Shown one piece after another: positions 32,001-40,917 of a stretch of 64,000 nt of DNA (position 1 is the stretch's first letter; each line of letters starts with the position of its first letter). The DNA is from Pseudomonas sp. NC02 (lineage in GTDB: Bacteria; Pseudomonadota; Gammaproteobacteria; Pseudomonadales; Pseudomonadaceae). A program made the translations under genes and the position numbers. The notes under the pieces were generated by a model. That model was not told the origin of the DNA, made no database searches, and was given only the letters and a program-made list of their open reading frames with translations. The DNA is taken from NCBI RefSeq assembly GCF_002874965.1, contig NZ_CP025624.1, positions 6,826,567-6,890,566 on the forward strand, read 5' to 3'.

Positions 32001-34890
32001 CTACAAATACGAGTCGCGCATCAAGAACATCAGCCAGCCGGCCTCGCCGCTGGTGATGACCAAGGACGGCGCCAAGCAAACCCTGAACACCGGCACCCCG
32101 GGCGATTTCACCCTGCAACTCAAGGACGCCAACGGCAACCTGCTGAACCAGATCGACTACAGCGTCGCCGGCCGGGGCAACACCTCGCGCTCCCTGGAGC
32201 GCAACGCCGAACTGCAACTGCGCCTGGATAAACGCAGCTACGCCACCGGTGATGAGATCGCCATCAGCATTCGCGCGCCGTACACCGGCGCCGGGTTGAT
32301 CACCATCGAGCGGGACAAGGTCTACACCCAGCAGTGGTTCAAGGCCGACAGCACCAACAGCGTGCAACACATCCGCGTTCCTGCGGGGCTTGAGGGCAAT
32401 GCCTACGTCAACGTGCAGTTCGTACGGGACATTGGTTCGTCCGAGGTCTACATGAGCCCGCTGTCCTACGGCGTAGTGCCGTTCAGTATCAACCTCGACG
32501 CGCGGCGCATGGCGCTGAAAGTCGAAGGCCCGGCGAAGATCGAGCCGGGGCAGACCCTGGATATCAAGGTCAACGCCGACCGCCCTGGTCGCGCAGTGGT
32601 CTACGCGGTGGACGAAGGCATCCTGCAAGTGGCGCGCTACCAGACGCCGGACCCGTTGGGCTTCTTCTTCCAGAAGCGTGCACTGGAGGTCGGCACCAGT
32701 CAGATCCTTGACCTGATCCTGCCGGAATTCAGCCGCCTGCTCAGTGGGGCAGCGCCGGGTGGCGATACGGAAGGCGCCCTGGCCAACCACCTCAACCCGT
32801 TCAAGCGTAAACATCAGCCGCCTGTGGCCTGGTGGTCTGGCCTGGTGGACTTGCCGGCCGGTGAAACCGTGCTGCATTACCAGGTTCCGGACAGCTTCAA
32901 TGGCAAGCTGCATCTGTTTGCGGTGGCCGTGGACAGCGACAGCGTGGGCGTCAGCGAGGCCAACACCGAAGTGCGCGGGCCGCTGGTGATTACGCCGAAC
33001 GTGCCGGCCTTTGTCGCACCGGGGGATGTGTTCAGCGTCAGCGCCGGGGTGTTCAGCAACCTGGACGCGGCGGCGGACGTGAAGTTTGAAGTGCAGACCA
33101 GCGATGGCCTGCAGGTGCAAGGCGACAAGGCCAGCACCCTGGCCCTGCAACCGCGCAAGGAGGGTGTCGCCGAGTTCAAGATCAAGGTAGGCGAAACCCT
33201 CGGCTCGGCAGACTTGCGCTTCGTCGCGGTGCTGCCGGATGGCAAGCGTATCCAGGTGGCGGAAACCACGTCGATCCGACCCTTGAGCGAGCATCGGGTG
33301 GCCCTGAGCCTGGGCCGTTTCGACAGCGCCAGCAAAGAGCTGAAACCGACCCGCGAGCTGTTCAGCCAGTTGCGCGATGTGCAGTTGGGCGTCGCCGCTT
33401 CGCCGCTGGTATGGGCCAACGGCCTCAAGCATTACCTGGATGACTATGGCTACGCCTGCACCGAGCAATTGGTGTCCAAGGCCATGCCGGCGTTGATCTG
33501 GGGTGGTAACGCGCCGGAGGCCGAGCAGGCCTTCAGCGGTGCGGTGCGCATGCTGCGTCAACGGCAAAACCAGGCCGGCGGTTTCGGCTTGTGGGCGGCC
33601 AACCCGGATGTGGCGCCGTATGCCAGCCTGTACGCCACCGACTTCCTGATCGAAGCCAGGGAGCGCGGGCTGCCGGTGCCGGAAGACCTGCTGCAACGCT
33701 CCAACGCGTACCTCACCGACCTGGCCAACGGCCCGAGCGAAGGCCTGTCGGAATTGCGCAACCGCGCCTACGCCAGTTACCTCCTGAGCCGTCAGGGGAT
33801 TCTGGTGAGCGGCGCCTTGAGCGATATCCGCGAGCGCTACGAAAGCTACTTCAAGGACACCTGGCAGAACGACATTGGCGCGGCGTACGTGGCCGCCAGC
33901 TACAAGCTGCTCAAGCAGGATCGTCAGGCCGATACCTTGTTCCGCAAGGTGCCGTGGCTTTCCCTGTCGGATAAATGGAACAGCGACGGCCTGTATTACG
34001 ACCCGCTGGTGCACGACGCCGAGCACCTGCATTTGCTCGCGCGGCACTTCCCGGAAATGCTCGACGATGTGCCGACAGGCCTGCTGGATAAACTCGGCAA
34101 GCGTCTCAACGAGCAACGCTACAACTCGCTGTCGGCGGCACTGTTGCTGCGGGCCCTGGACAATTACGGCCAGCGCGCCCAAAGCGACATGACCCTCAAG
34201 GCCACCGCATGGCTCAGCGACAAGCAGCAACAGTTGTTGCAGATGGCCGGCCAGCCGCCACGTGCGGCGGTGCCTGCCGGTACGCAAAAACTGAAGATGG
34301 AAAAATCCGACGGCCCGGCGGCGTTCTACATGCTGAGCGAAGCGGGCTATGACAAGGGCGCCAACCTCAAGCCGATCAACAGCGGCCTGGAAATCATCCA
34401 CGAATACCTCGACCTCAAAGGCAATCCAGTCAGCAAGGTCGCGGTAGGCGATGAGTTCCTGGTGCGCCTGCGCTTGCGCGCCACCGACCGTGATCAGGTG
34501 CAACAAGTGGCGGTGGTCGACCTGCTGCCGGGCGGCGTCGAGCCTGTGTATAACTTGCCGCCGGAGCCGGAAGCGGCCAGCACCGAAGAAAGCGAAGGCG
34601 ACGATTCGGAGTACGTTGAAACCGGCGAAGACACCGAAGAAGCCGACGCCTGGCAGGCGCCGATTGGCGAGACCGACTTGAGCAACTGGCAACCGGACTA
34701 CGTCGACGTGCGTGATGACCGAGTGGTGTTGTACGGCACCGCGCTGCGGGATGTAGGCACCTTCGTGTACCGCGTGCGCGCCACCAACGCCGGTACCTTC
34801 AATACGCCACCGGCCTACGCCGAGGGCATGTACGAAACCACCCTGCAAGGACGCGGCAAAGTAGGCCAGCTTGAAATTACCAAGCCTTAA
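29047..34890 (+). CDS. yfhM: Bacterial alpha-2-macroglobulin with thioester, membrane-anchored (YfhM-like)
   Basis: This 1947-residue protein is a protease-trapping alpha-2-macroglobulin. A membrane helix near residues 65-90 (GGALALVLVLAAGFYGWHWY) anchors it to the inner membrane; E. coli YfhM is instead a lipoprotein, and no lipobox is seen here. Macroglobulin domains follow, then the thioester motif CTEQ at 1471-1474 (YACTEQLVSKAM), the alpha-helical complement-like domain and the receptor-binding-like C-terminal domain. It is about 300 residues longer than YfhM; an acidic insertion (EAASTEESEGDDSEYVETGED, about 1845-1865) lies near the end. It overlaps pbpC by 20 bases. The known pairing with PbpC suggests trapping of foreign proteases that breach the outer membrane while PbpC repairs murein. 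Confidence 0.93.
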   Translation: MFDSLKATSRRFFGALISVVSVLFSAVRWLARSLFGQWQPPRWLQATGNGLVNVGHKARAYPRQAAGGALALVLVLAAGFYGWHWYSHLPQPHTVGYSLHKPNLTDYTQPQPVVDNLQVRFAESVAPLAAIGKPVTEGITLKPAIAGAWRWADDRSLVFTPEKDWPVDAHYTIDLAKKTLLADGVLLSQYTSQFSTQPFRATLTQNELYQDPSNPTQKQLVATFHFSHPVDEDSVRKRASVTLGKGLAYRDAQLPNRPEITFDEHKLNAFVRSAALATPLESTPVSAKLDEGLKARDGGNPSSAPLVAEVTVPGRYRLTFTGAEVSFVDNERGEPEPVLMFSSSSAVADETIANKVQAWMLPEKAEDDTRPWNLQDIDDKLLASSTKVKLTHVPSVEPLNTLHAFKFKAPPGRALYVRVPANLEAIGGYLAKNPTASLVSMPAYPRTLQFLSDGALLSLTGEKRLGFMARGVPGAHVEIARLLPNQLQHLVDQSSGSFARPNFANDYFDRMVERQSLDIPLSAGDPSKTVYDNVDLSSYLTANGGRRGIFVLKLSPQDDPADRTFDYSRNTTSDLRFIVVTDLGIIAKRSSDGSHDVYVQSIGNGSPVSDAQVDIIGRNGLPVASGHTDAEGHAHFAKLDELRREKTPLMYVVSRGNDQSFLPIARQSQQLDLSRFDVGGLEEDGAINRLSAYLFTDRGLYRPGETAHLGMIVRSGDWKGALQGLPVELQITDPRGLEVIRQPLKLSASGFETFDFPSSEVAPSGDYTATLQLIGEKQRRTDLGSVSFKVRDFEPDRMKVSLSLHDTPVLGWIPPDQVVAKVTAMHLFGAPAAGRRVTAKMSLSPTLAAFDRYPDYRFRLNDSLEEASSEDLAETTVDDNGQAVLDLNLQRFANSTYRLQVMTQVYEAEGGRNVAAQSALLVSAAPYLVGVKSKDSLSFVAKDAPREVQWLAVAPDLTPVAVDGLTSEVVEHRYVSVLVKQSNGTYKYESRIKNISQPASPLVMTKDGAKQTLNTGTPGDFTLQLKDANGNLLNQIDYSVAGRGNTSRSLERNAELQLRLDKRSYATGDEIAISIRAPYTGAGLITIERDKVYTQQWFKADSTNSVQHIRVPAGLEGNAYVNVQFVRDIGSSEVYMSPLSYGVVPFSINLDARRMALKVEGPAKIEPGQTLDIKVNADRPGRAVVYAVDEGILQVARYQTPDPLGFFFQKRALEVGTSQILDLILPEFSRLLSGAAPGGDTEGALANHLNPFKRKHQPPVAWWSGLVDLPAGETVLHYQVPDSFNGKLHLFAVAVDSDSVGVSEANTEVRGPLVITPNVPAFVAPGDVFSVSAGVFSNLDAAADVKFEVQTSDGLQVQGDKASTLALQPRKEGVAEFKIKVGETLGSADLRFVAVLPDGKRIQVAETTSIRPLSEHRVALSLGRFDSASKELKPTRELFSQLRDVQLGVAASPLVWANGLKHYLDDYGYACTEQLVSKAMPALIWGGNAPEAEQAFSGAVRMLRQRQNQAGGFGLWAANPDVAPYASLYATDFLIEARERGLPVPEDLLQRSNAYLTDLANGPSEGLSELRNRAYASYLLSRQGILVSGALSDIRERYESYFKDTWQNDIGAAYVAASYKLLKQDRQADTLFRKVPWLSLSDKWNSDGLYYDPLVHDAEHLHLLARHFPEMLDDVPTGLLDKLGKRLNEQRYNSLSAALLLRALDNYGQRAQSDMTLKATAWLSDKQQQLLQMAGQPPRAAVPAGTQKLKMEKSDGPAAFYMLSEAGYDKGANLKPINSGLEIIHEYLDLKGNPVSKVAVGDEFLVRLRLRATDRDQVQQVAVVDLLPGGVEPVYNLPPEPEAASTEESEGDDSEYVETGEDTEEADAWQAPIGETDLSNWQPDYVDVRDDRVVLYGTALRDVGTFVYRVRATNAGTFNTPPAYAEGMYETTLQGRGKVGQLEITKP

Positions 34891-37168
34891 AAGCCTGACG
34901 CCGCTGCTGGCAGCGGCGTTGATTCTGGCGGGGCTACGGTTGTGGCCCCACGCGCCGCTGGAACAGGCAGCCACCTCCTCACGGGTGGTGCTGGCCGATG
35001 ACGGTTCGCTGCTGCGCATGACCCTGGCGGCTGACGGGCAATATCGCCTGTGGCTACCCCTGGAACGGATTTCTCCGTCACTGGTGGAGGCGTTGCTGCT
35101 CAAGGAAGACCGCAATTTCTACTGGCACCCCGGGGTCAATCCCCCGGCGTTATTGCGGGCGGCCATGGCCACCTATAGCGGCGGCCAGCGTCAGGGCGGT
35201 TCGACCCTGAGCATGCAACTGGCCAGGCGCTTGTGGGATCTCAATACTCGCCAAGTGCCCGGCAAGCTGCAGCAGATGGCCCTGGCACTGTGGCTGGAGG
35301 CGCGTTACAGCAAGCACGACATCCTTGAGGCCTACCTCAACCTGGCGCCCATGGGCGGCAATATCGAAGGTGCCGAAGCGGCCAGCCGGATCTATTTTGG
35401 CAAGTCAGCGGCGCAGTTGTCCTTGTCTGAAGCCCTCGCGCTGGCCGTGATTCCCCAGCAACCGGGTCGTCGGGCGCGCTTTGGGCCTTCCCTGCAAACC
35501 GCCCGGCAACGGCTGATGGCCGACTGGCGGGAAACTTATCCGCAGGACCCGCGTAACGACAGTTTGCTGGACCTGCCGCTGGAAGCCCGCAACCGCCAGC
35601 AGATCCCGTTTCTCGCGCCGCACCTGAGCGAACAGTTGCTGGCCTCGCAAACCGGCAATGAGTTGAACAGCACCCTCAACCTGGCGCTGCAACAATTGCT
35701 GGAACGGCTGATCACCGGCTTCATCGCCGAGCGCCGCAGCAGCGGTGTGGAAAACGCCACGGCGATCCTGATCGACAGCCGCGACCAGAGCGTAAAAGCC
35801 CTGGTGGGCTCGGCAGACTACTTATCCACAAGCATCCACGGCCAGGTCAACGGCGTGTTGTCGCGGCGCTCGCCGGGCTCCACCCTCAAGCCATTCCTGT
35901 ATGGGCTGGCGCTGGACCAAGGGGTGATCCACCCCATGAGCATCCTCAAGGACATGCCGAGTAACTTCGGCTACTTCCAGCCGGAAAATTTCGACGGCAG
36001 TTTTGTCGGGCCGGTGACAGCCCGTGACGCGCTGATTCGCAGCCGCAATATTCCGGCGGTGTGGCTGGCCAGCCAAACCCGCTCACCGTCACTCTACGGA
36101 TTGCTGCAACGGGCCGGGATCAAGGGCCTGCGCGGCGAAAGCCATTACGGCTTGGCGCTGGCCTTGGGCGGCGGCGAGATGACGCCCGAGGAGCTGGCGC
36201 GGCTGTATGTGATGCTGGCTGGTGACGGGCATTTGCGGCCGCTGCGCTATTTGCAGGAACAGCCGCAAACCACTGGCGCCCAGCTACTCACGCCGCAGGC
36301 CGCGTTTATGGTGCGCGACATGCTGCGGCGCAACCCGCGCCCGGACGGGCTGCCGGGGCGCCACTGGCGTACGGCCTGGAAGACCGGCACGTCCTGGGGT
36401 TTTCATGATGCATGGAGCGCCGGCCTCGTAGGCCCGTACGTGCTGGTGGTGTGGGTGGGCAACTTCGATGGCCGTCCGAATCCTGAGTTTATCGGTGCGA
36501 AAACTGCGGCACCGTTGTTCTTCCGTATCGCCGACGCCCTGCCGCTGGCCTTGCCCAATGTGGTGATCAAACCCGACAAGCCGCCCGCCGGGCTGATCCG
36601 CATCGACGTCTGCACGGCCTCTGGTGACTTGCCCAACCGTTGGTGCCCACGTACCCGCAAGACCTGGTACATCCCCGGCGTGTCACCGATTCGGGTGTCC
36701 AACCTGCACCGCCCGGTGCTGATCGACACCCGCACCGGCAAGGCCGCGTGCCCGCCGTTCGACCCGCAGTACACCCGTGAAGAAGTCTTCGAGTTCTGGC
36801 CCAGCGATGTGCAGCGGCTGTTCCGCGCCGCCGGGCTGCCCCGGCGTACGCCGCCCAATGTGCAGAAAAGCTGCCAACCCAACCGTGTCGGCGATCAAAG
36901 CGAAGCGCCACAGATTCGCTCGCCGCTGACCCAGGTCAGCTACCACCTGCGCCTGTCCCAGCCCCAGGAAAGCATCCCGCTGAACGCCAACGCGGCCAGT
37001 GATGCACTGACGCTGTATTGGTTCGCCGACCAGACCCTGATCGGCCAGGGCCCGCCGCAAACCACGCTGAACTGGCGGCCGGGTAAGTCGGGGGAGTACC
37101 GGTTGCGGGTCACTGATGATCAGGGCCGCAGCGCCAGCCGAGGCTTGAAGGTTGAGTTTGTACCCTGA
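34871..37168 (+). CDS. pbpC: Penicillin-binding protein 1C (PbpC), peptidoglycan glycosyltransferase/transpeptidase
   Basis: This 765-residue bifunctional murein synthase has an N-terminal membrane anchor, a GT51 glycosyltransferase domain (LLKEDRNFYWHPGVNP and GGSTLSMQLARRLW, about residues 75-230), a transpeptidase domain with SPGSTLKPF (about 335), SRN and KTGTSWG, and a C-terminal BiPBP_C domain (about 680-765). The frame opens with a TTG at 34871, giving a 20-base overlap with the macroglobulin gene and an AGG eight bases upstream; an alternative start is not evident because the membrane anchor begins right there. It polymerises and cross-links peptidoglycan in the periplasm. Its stop is directly adjacent to the stop of the convergent GIDE-domain gene. 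Confidence 0.92.
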   Translation: MKLPSLKSLTPLLAAALILAGLRLWPHAPLEQAATSSRVVLADDGSLLRMTLAADGQYRLWLPLERISPSLVEALLLKEDRNFYWHPGVNPPALLRAAMATYSGGQRQGGSTLSMQLARRLWDLNTRQVPGKLQQMALALWLEARYSKHDILEAYLNLAPMGGNIEGAEAASRIYFGKSAAQLSLSEALALAVIPQQPGRRARFGPSLQTARQRLMADWRETYPQDPRNDSLLDLPLEARNRQQIPFLAPHLSEQLLASQTGNELNSTLNLALQQLLERLITGFIAERRSSGVENATAILIDSRDQSVKALVGSADYLSTSIHGQVNGVLSRRSPGSTLKPFLYGLALDQGVIHPMSILKDMPSNFGYFQPENFDGSFVGPVTARDALIRSRNIPAVWLASQTRSPSLYGLLQRAGIKGLRGESHYGLALALGGGEMTPEELARLYVMLAGDGHLRPLRYLQEQPQTTGAQLLTPQAAFMVRDMLRRNPRPDGLPGRHWRTAWKTGTSWGFHDAWSAGLVGPYVLVVWVGNFDGRPNPEFIGAKTAAPLFFRIADALPLALPNVVIKPDKPPAGLIRIDVCTASGDLPNRWCPRTRKTWYIPGVSPIRVSNLHRPVLIDTRTGKAACPPFDPQYTREEVFEFWPSDVQRLFRAAGLPRRTPPNVQKSCQPNRVGDQSEAPQIRSPLTQVSYHLRLSQPQESIPLNANAASDALTLYWFADQTLIGQGPPQTTLNWRPGKSGEYRLRVTDDQGRSASRGLKVEFVP

Positions 37169-38335
37169 TCAGGCGTCTTCGTCGCCTAAACCGGCAGTGC
37201 CGGCATCTTTTGCGAAATGCTTGTACGCCACCCCCAGCTTGCGTTGCTCAAAGATCGAAAACACCAGGGTACCCAGCAGAATCATCATCCACACCAGGAA
37301 CACCTTCATGGTGTCCACCTGGGCCACCACCAGCAGCAAGGTCACTACGCCGCCAATCACCATGCCCAGGCCCATCCAGGCGCCCAGCACGCGGCCTACC
37401 GCCAGGCGCATGCCCGTGGGCAGCAAGAGCCGCAGCGCGAGCAACACCACAAACATCGTCAGCAAGAAGCCAAACGCGGCCATGAAAGGAATCACGAAGC
37501 CATTGTCACGGTACAACCAGGCCAGAAACCGATAGGCGGGATTCAGCTCTGCCATTTGCTGGTAGGTGGCGGGGCCCGGCAAATGCAGTTGGGCAAAATG
37601 TTCCGGCGTCATGGCCATGATGCCGACGCCGATCAAACCCACCACCACCGCGTAGAAACCACCGGCGCGCCACAGCGGCGCCAGCACACGGCGGTTTTCC
37701 ACATCCTTGGTCTCGGCCAGGCCGAACACCGCGTCAGGTTGCCGGCCCTGGGCAATCACCGTCTTGCCCGCACGCTCGCAGGCGTCGCCAATCAGCATCA
37801 CCTGCATATCGTGGGTGAGGAGCAGTTCGCCCTGGCGGCGGGAGCTGCTGATCCATTCATGGTCGTCAGGGCGCTTCTTGCCGAACAGGTCGATACCCTC
37901 GGCAATCACTGTCACTTCACCGGTGGCGTCCTGCAGGCGGAAGTCATTGCAGCGAGCCTCGGCCGAGACCTGGCTCCAGCTCCAATCGCCATCCTTGTCT
38001 TTGGTGCCTTCTTCGATGACCCACACGTAACCGGCGCAAGGCTTGCCGTGGACCGGTGAGATCAGCGGCGTGTCGACGATCACCTTGCCGTTCACCTCCA
38101 CCAGCCCCATGGCCAATGAGCGTATCTGGCTGGTGGCCAGGCGCTGTTCGGTGCGATAGAAATTGGGGCCGAAGCTGGCCAGCAGTCCGATCAGGATGCA
38201 CACAGGAAAAAACAGCGCCACCAGGATCGTCGGGGCGTAGACCATCAGCCCAATAAAGCTGGCGAGAAAGGCCAGTGCCACCAGGGTTTTCCACGCTGGT
38301 TTTTTTGTGACAACCCCTGCCTGGGTGGTTTTCAT
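37169..38335 (-). CDS. GIDE-domain membrane protein (E3 ubiquitin ligase-like fold, PF12483 type)
   Basis: This 388-residue protein has two N-terminal membrane helices (residues 16-55), a GIDE-like domain (about 70-215; RSLAMGLVEVNGKVIVDTPL, CAGYVWVIEE, GEVTVIAEGIDLF, LLTHDMQVMLIGDA) and four C-terminal helices (about 220-370). The GIDE domain is named after a mitochondrial RING E3 ligase, but the RING itself is absent, so ubiquitin ligase activity is not expected. It overlaps the lemA gene by four bases, and LemA-GIDE pairing recurs in bacteria. Function is unknown; a membrane stress or envelope role is inferred only. It ends directly against pbpC. Confidence 0.8.
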   Translation of the reverse strand: MKTTQAGVVTKKPAWKTLVALAFLASFIGLMVYAPTILVALFFPVCILIGLLASFGPNFYRTEQRLATSQIRSLAMGLVEVNGKVIVDTPLISPVHGKPCAGYVWVIEEGTKDKDGDWSWSQVSAEARCNDFRLQDATGEVTVIAEGIDLFGKKRPDDHEWISSSRRQGELLLTHDMQVMLIGDACERAGKTVIAQGRQPDAVFGLAETKDVENRRVLAPLWRAGGFYAVVVGLIGVGIMAMTPEHFAQLHLPGPATYQQMAELNPAYRFLAWLYRDNGFVIPFMAAFGFLLTMFVVLLALRLLLPTGMRLAVGRVLGAWMGLGMVIGGVVTLLLVVAQVDTMKVFLVWMMILLGTLVFSIFEQRKLGVAYKHFAKDAGTAGLGDEDA

Positions 38336-38913
38336 GCCCCCGGCACCTCAAGCTTCACGCCGTCGTAGCGGGTTTCTTCGGCGCTGATGGCCAGCAGCGG
38401 AATGCGCTGATAGCCGAGCATCTTGGCGAAGAACAGATCAGGAAAAATCGCGATGGCGATGTTGTAGAGGTTGACCGACTCATTGAAGAACTCGCGACGG
38501 TCGGCGATGCGTTCCTCCACCGCCAAGATCGCCTGCTGCAACTCGACCATGTTGGGGCCGGAGATCAGCGTCGGATAATTCTCGGCCACTGCAATCACCG
38601 ACTTGAGCGCCGTATTGAGCTGGTTGGATGCATCGACTTTATCGGTGAGGCTGCTGGCGTTGAGGTACGCGGTGCGGGCGTCGCTGAGGCGGGTAAACAG
38701 CGCGTTCTCATGGTTCATGGCGGTTTGCACCACGCGCATCAGGTCGGGAATCTGGTCTGCCCGCTGCTTGAGCAGCACGTCGATGTTGGCGAAGGCTTTA
38801 TCCACATCGTTGCGGCGCATCACCAGGCCGTTGTAGACCCCCACCAGCCAGCCGACCAGGCCGACGACAATAATCAGCACGACGATACCGGCGATCAGCA
38901 GTTCGATGTTCAT
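38332..38913 (-). CDS. lemA: LemA family protein
   Basis: This 193-residue protein has one N-terminal membrane helix (IELLIAGIVVLIIVVGLVGW) and a LemA domain of four long helices (YNGLVMRRNDVDKAFANIDV, LLKQRADQIPDLM, and the conserved FNESVNLYNIAIAIFPD). Topology is presumed N-out with the helical domain in the cytoplasm or periplasm, unresolved by sequence. It is unrelated to the histidine kinase GacS, formerly also called LemA in Pseudomonas. The next gene, overlapping by four bases, encodes a GIDE-domain protein, and the pair probably works together in membrane homeostasis. Confidence 0.88.
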   Translation of the reverse strand: MNIELLIAGIVVLIIVVGLVGWLVGVYNGLVMRRNDVDKAFANIDVLLKQRADQIPDLMRVVQTAMNHENALFTRLSDARTAYLNASSLTDKVDASNQLNTALKSVIAVAENYPTLISGPNMVELQQAILAVEERIADRREFFNESVNLYNIAIAIFPDLFFAKMLGYQRIPLLAISAEETRYDGVKLEVPGA

Positions 38914-39031
38914 GGCGGCGGCATTCCCTGGCTAGTTATCCACAGGGCGCATTCTAGGGGTAAAGCAGGGGAATACTCCCGGAATTAGTCCACAGAAACG
39001 GCAAGACCCGATATCCGGTAGCCTGAAAAAG

Positions 39032-39057
39032 CAAAACCCCCGAAGAACGGGGGTTTT
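39032..39057 (-). terminator. Rho-independent terminator of glmS
   Basis: Read on the minus strand, AAAACCCCCGTTCTTCGGGGGTTTT forms a GC-rich stem with a T-run, 18 bases after the glmS stop. The A-rich side makes it usable in both directions. Confidence 0.9.
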
Positions 39058-39074
39058 GGTGGTTCGGGTGCGGC

Positions 39075-40907
39075 TTATTCCACCGTCACCGACTTCGCCA
39101 GGTTACGCGGCTGGTCAACGTCGGTGCCCTTCAGCACAGCCACGTAATACGACAGCAGCTGCAGCGGGATGGTGTAGAGGATCGGCGACAGGGTGTCGTG
39201 GATGTGCGGCATGTTGATGACGTGGGTGCCTTCGCCATTGGTCATGCCGGCCTTCTCGTCCGCGAACACGATCAGTTGGCCGCCACGGGCGCGCACTTCC
39301 TGCAGGTTGGACTTGAGCTTCTCCAGCAGTTCGTTGTTCGGCGCGACGGTAACGACTGGCATGTCGTCATCCACCAGGGCCAGCGGACCGTGCTTGAGCT
39401 CACCGGCCGGGTAGGCTTCGGCGTGGATATAGGAGATTTCCTTGAGCTTGAGCGAACCTTCCATTGCCACCGGGTATTGCGCACCACGGCCGAGGAACAG
39501 GGTGTGGTGTTTGTCGGCGAACAGCTCAGCGACTTTCTCCACGGTGCTGTCCATGGCCAGGGCTTCACCCAGGCGGGCCGGCAGGCGGCGCAGTTCTTCG
39601 ACCAGGTGTGCCTCGACGCCTTCGCCCAGCGTGCCGCGAACCTGGCCCAGGGACAGGGTCAGCAACAACAGGCCGACCAACTGGGTGGTGAAGGCCTTGG
39701 TGGATGCCACGCCGATTTCACGACCGGCCTGGGTCAGCAGGGTCAGGTCGGACTCGCGCACCAGCGAGCTGATGCCGACGTTGCAGATCGCCAGGCTGCC
39801 GAGGAAGCCCAGTTCCTTGGCGTTGCGCAGGGCGGCCAGGGTGTCGGCGGTTTCGCCGGACTGGGAGATGGTCACGAACAGAGTGTCGGGCTGCACCACC
39901 ACCTTGCGGTAGCGGAATTCGCTGGCGACTTCGACCTGGCACGGGATGCCGGCCAGTTCTTCCAGCCAGTAACGGGCGACCATACCGGCGTGGTAGCTGG
40001 TGCCGCAGGCGACGATTTGCACGTTGCGCACTTTGGCGAACAGCTCAGCAGCTTGCGGGCCGAAGGCTTGCACCAATACCTGGTTCTGGCTCAGGCGACC
40101 TTCCAGGGTGCGTTGCACCACGGCCGGTTGCTCGTGGATTTCCTTGAGCATGAAGTGGCGGAACTCGCCCTTGTCGGCGGCTTCGGCGCCGTCACGATAC
40201 TGCACGGCCTCACGTTCCACGGACTGGCCGTCAACGTCCCAGATCTGCACGCTTTCACGGCGGATTTCGGCGATGTCGCCTTCTTCCAGGTACATGAAGC
40301 GGTCAGTCACCTGACGCAGGGCCAGTTGGTCGGAGGCGAGGAAGTTCTCGCCCAGGCCCAGGCCGATCACCAATGGGCTGCCGCTGCGGGCGGCAACCAG
40401 GCGGTCAGGCTGGCTGGCGCTGATCACGGCCAGGCCATAGGCGCCATGCAGTTCCTTGACGGTGGCCTTGAGGGCATTGGTCAGGTCGCCGATGTCCTTG
40501 AGCTTGTGGTTCAGCAGGTGGGCGATGACTTCGGTGTCGGTGTCCGAGGTGAAGACATAACCCTGGCCTTTGAGTTGTTCACGCAGCACTTCGTGGTTTT
40601 CGATGATGCCGTTGTGCACAACCGCCAGGTCACCGGAGAAGTGCGGGTGAGCATTGCGTTCGCACGGCGCGCCGTGGGTGGCCCAACGGGTGTGGGCGAT
40701 ACCCAGGCGGCCTACCAGCGGCTCACCGGCCAACGCTTGTTCGAGTTCGCTGACCTTGCCCGGGCGACGCATGCGCTCAAGCTTGCCGGCGTTGGTAAAG
40801 AGCGCCACACCGGCGCTGTCGTAGCCACGGTATTCCAGGCGTTTGAGGCCTTCGAGCAAAATGGCAGTGACGTTTCGTTCAGCGACTGCGCCAACAATTC
40901 CACACAT
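39075..40907 (-). CDS. glmS: Glucosamine-fructose-6-phosphate aminotransferase, isomerizing
   Basis: This 610-residue enzyme makes glucosamine-6-phosphate from fructose-6-phosphate and glutamine, the first step to UDP-GlcNAc for murein and LPS. The N-terminal glutaminase domain begins with the nucleophile Cys2 (MCGIVGAV; residues 1-240), followed by two SIS isomerase domains ([20 protein letters not shown]) and the C-terminal [21 protein letters not shown] upstream is a good ribosome site and overlaps the stop codon of glmR. The gene end is the usual Tn7 attachment target; no Tn7-like element is present. A glmS ribozyme is not seen. Confidence 0.97.
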   Translation of the reverse strand: MCGIVGAVAERNVTAILLEGLKRLEYRGYDSAGVALFTNAGKLERMRRPGKVSELEQALAGEPLVGRLGIAHTRWATHGAPCERNAHPHFSGDLAVVHNGIIENHEVLREQLKGQGYVFTSDTDTEVIAHLLNHKLKDIGDLTNALKATVKELHGAYGLAVISASQPDRLVAARSGSPLVIGLGLGENFLASDQLALRQVTDRFMYLEEGDIAEIRRESVQIWDVDGQSVEREAVQYRDGAEAADKGEFRHFMLKEIHEQPAVVQRTLEGRLSQNQVLVQAFGPQAAELFAKVRNVQIVACGTSYHAGMVARYWLEELAGIPCQVEVASEFRYRKVVVQPDTLFVTISQSGETADTLAALRNAKELGFLGSLAICNVGISSLVRESDLTLLTQAGREIGVASTKAFTTQLVGLLLLTLSLGQVRGTLGEGVEAHLVEELRRLPARLGEALAMDSTVEKVAELFADKHHTLFLGRGAQYPVAMEGSLKLKEISYIHAEAYPAGELKHGPLALVDDDMPVVTVAPNNELLEKLKSNLQEVRARGGQLIVFADEKAGMTNGEGTHVINMPHIHDTLSPILYTIPLQLLSYYVAVLKGTDVDQPRNLAKSVTVE

Positions 40908-40917
40908 GGTTTCTCTC

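Noticed and set aside
31066..35115. A 1349-codon open frame on the minus strand opposite the alpha-2-macroglobulin gene
   Set aside because: It is a GC-rich mirror of the real gene: no recognisable domain, Val/Gln/Arg/His-rich composition typical of antisense frames, and the plus-strand protein has clear motifs (CTEQ thioester).
37169..38335. Calling the GIDE-domain protein a functional E3 ubiquitin ligase
   Set aside because: No RING finger cysteines or histidines are present, and bacteria of this group lack a canonical ubiquitin system.
38332..38913. LemA as the sensor kinase of the Gac system
   Set aside because: The name is shared historically, but this protein is a 193-residue LemA-family membrane protein without kinase domains.
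39000..39075. Possible Tn7 or genomic island insertion downstream of glmS
   Set aside because: Only a terminator and the lemA promoter region are present; no transposition genes or end repeats.
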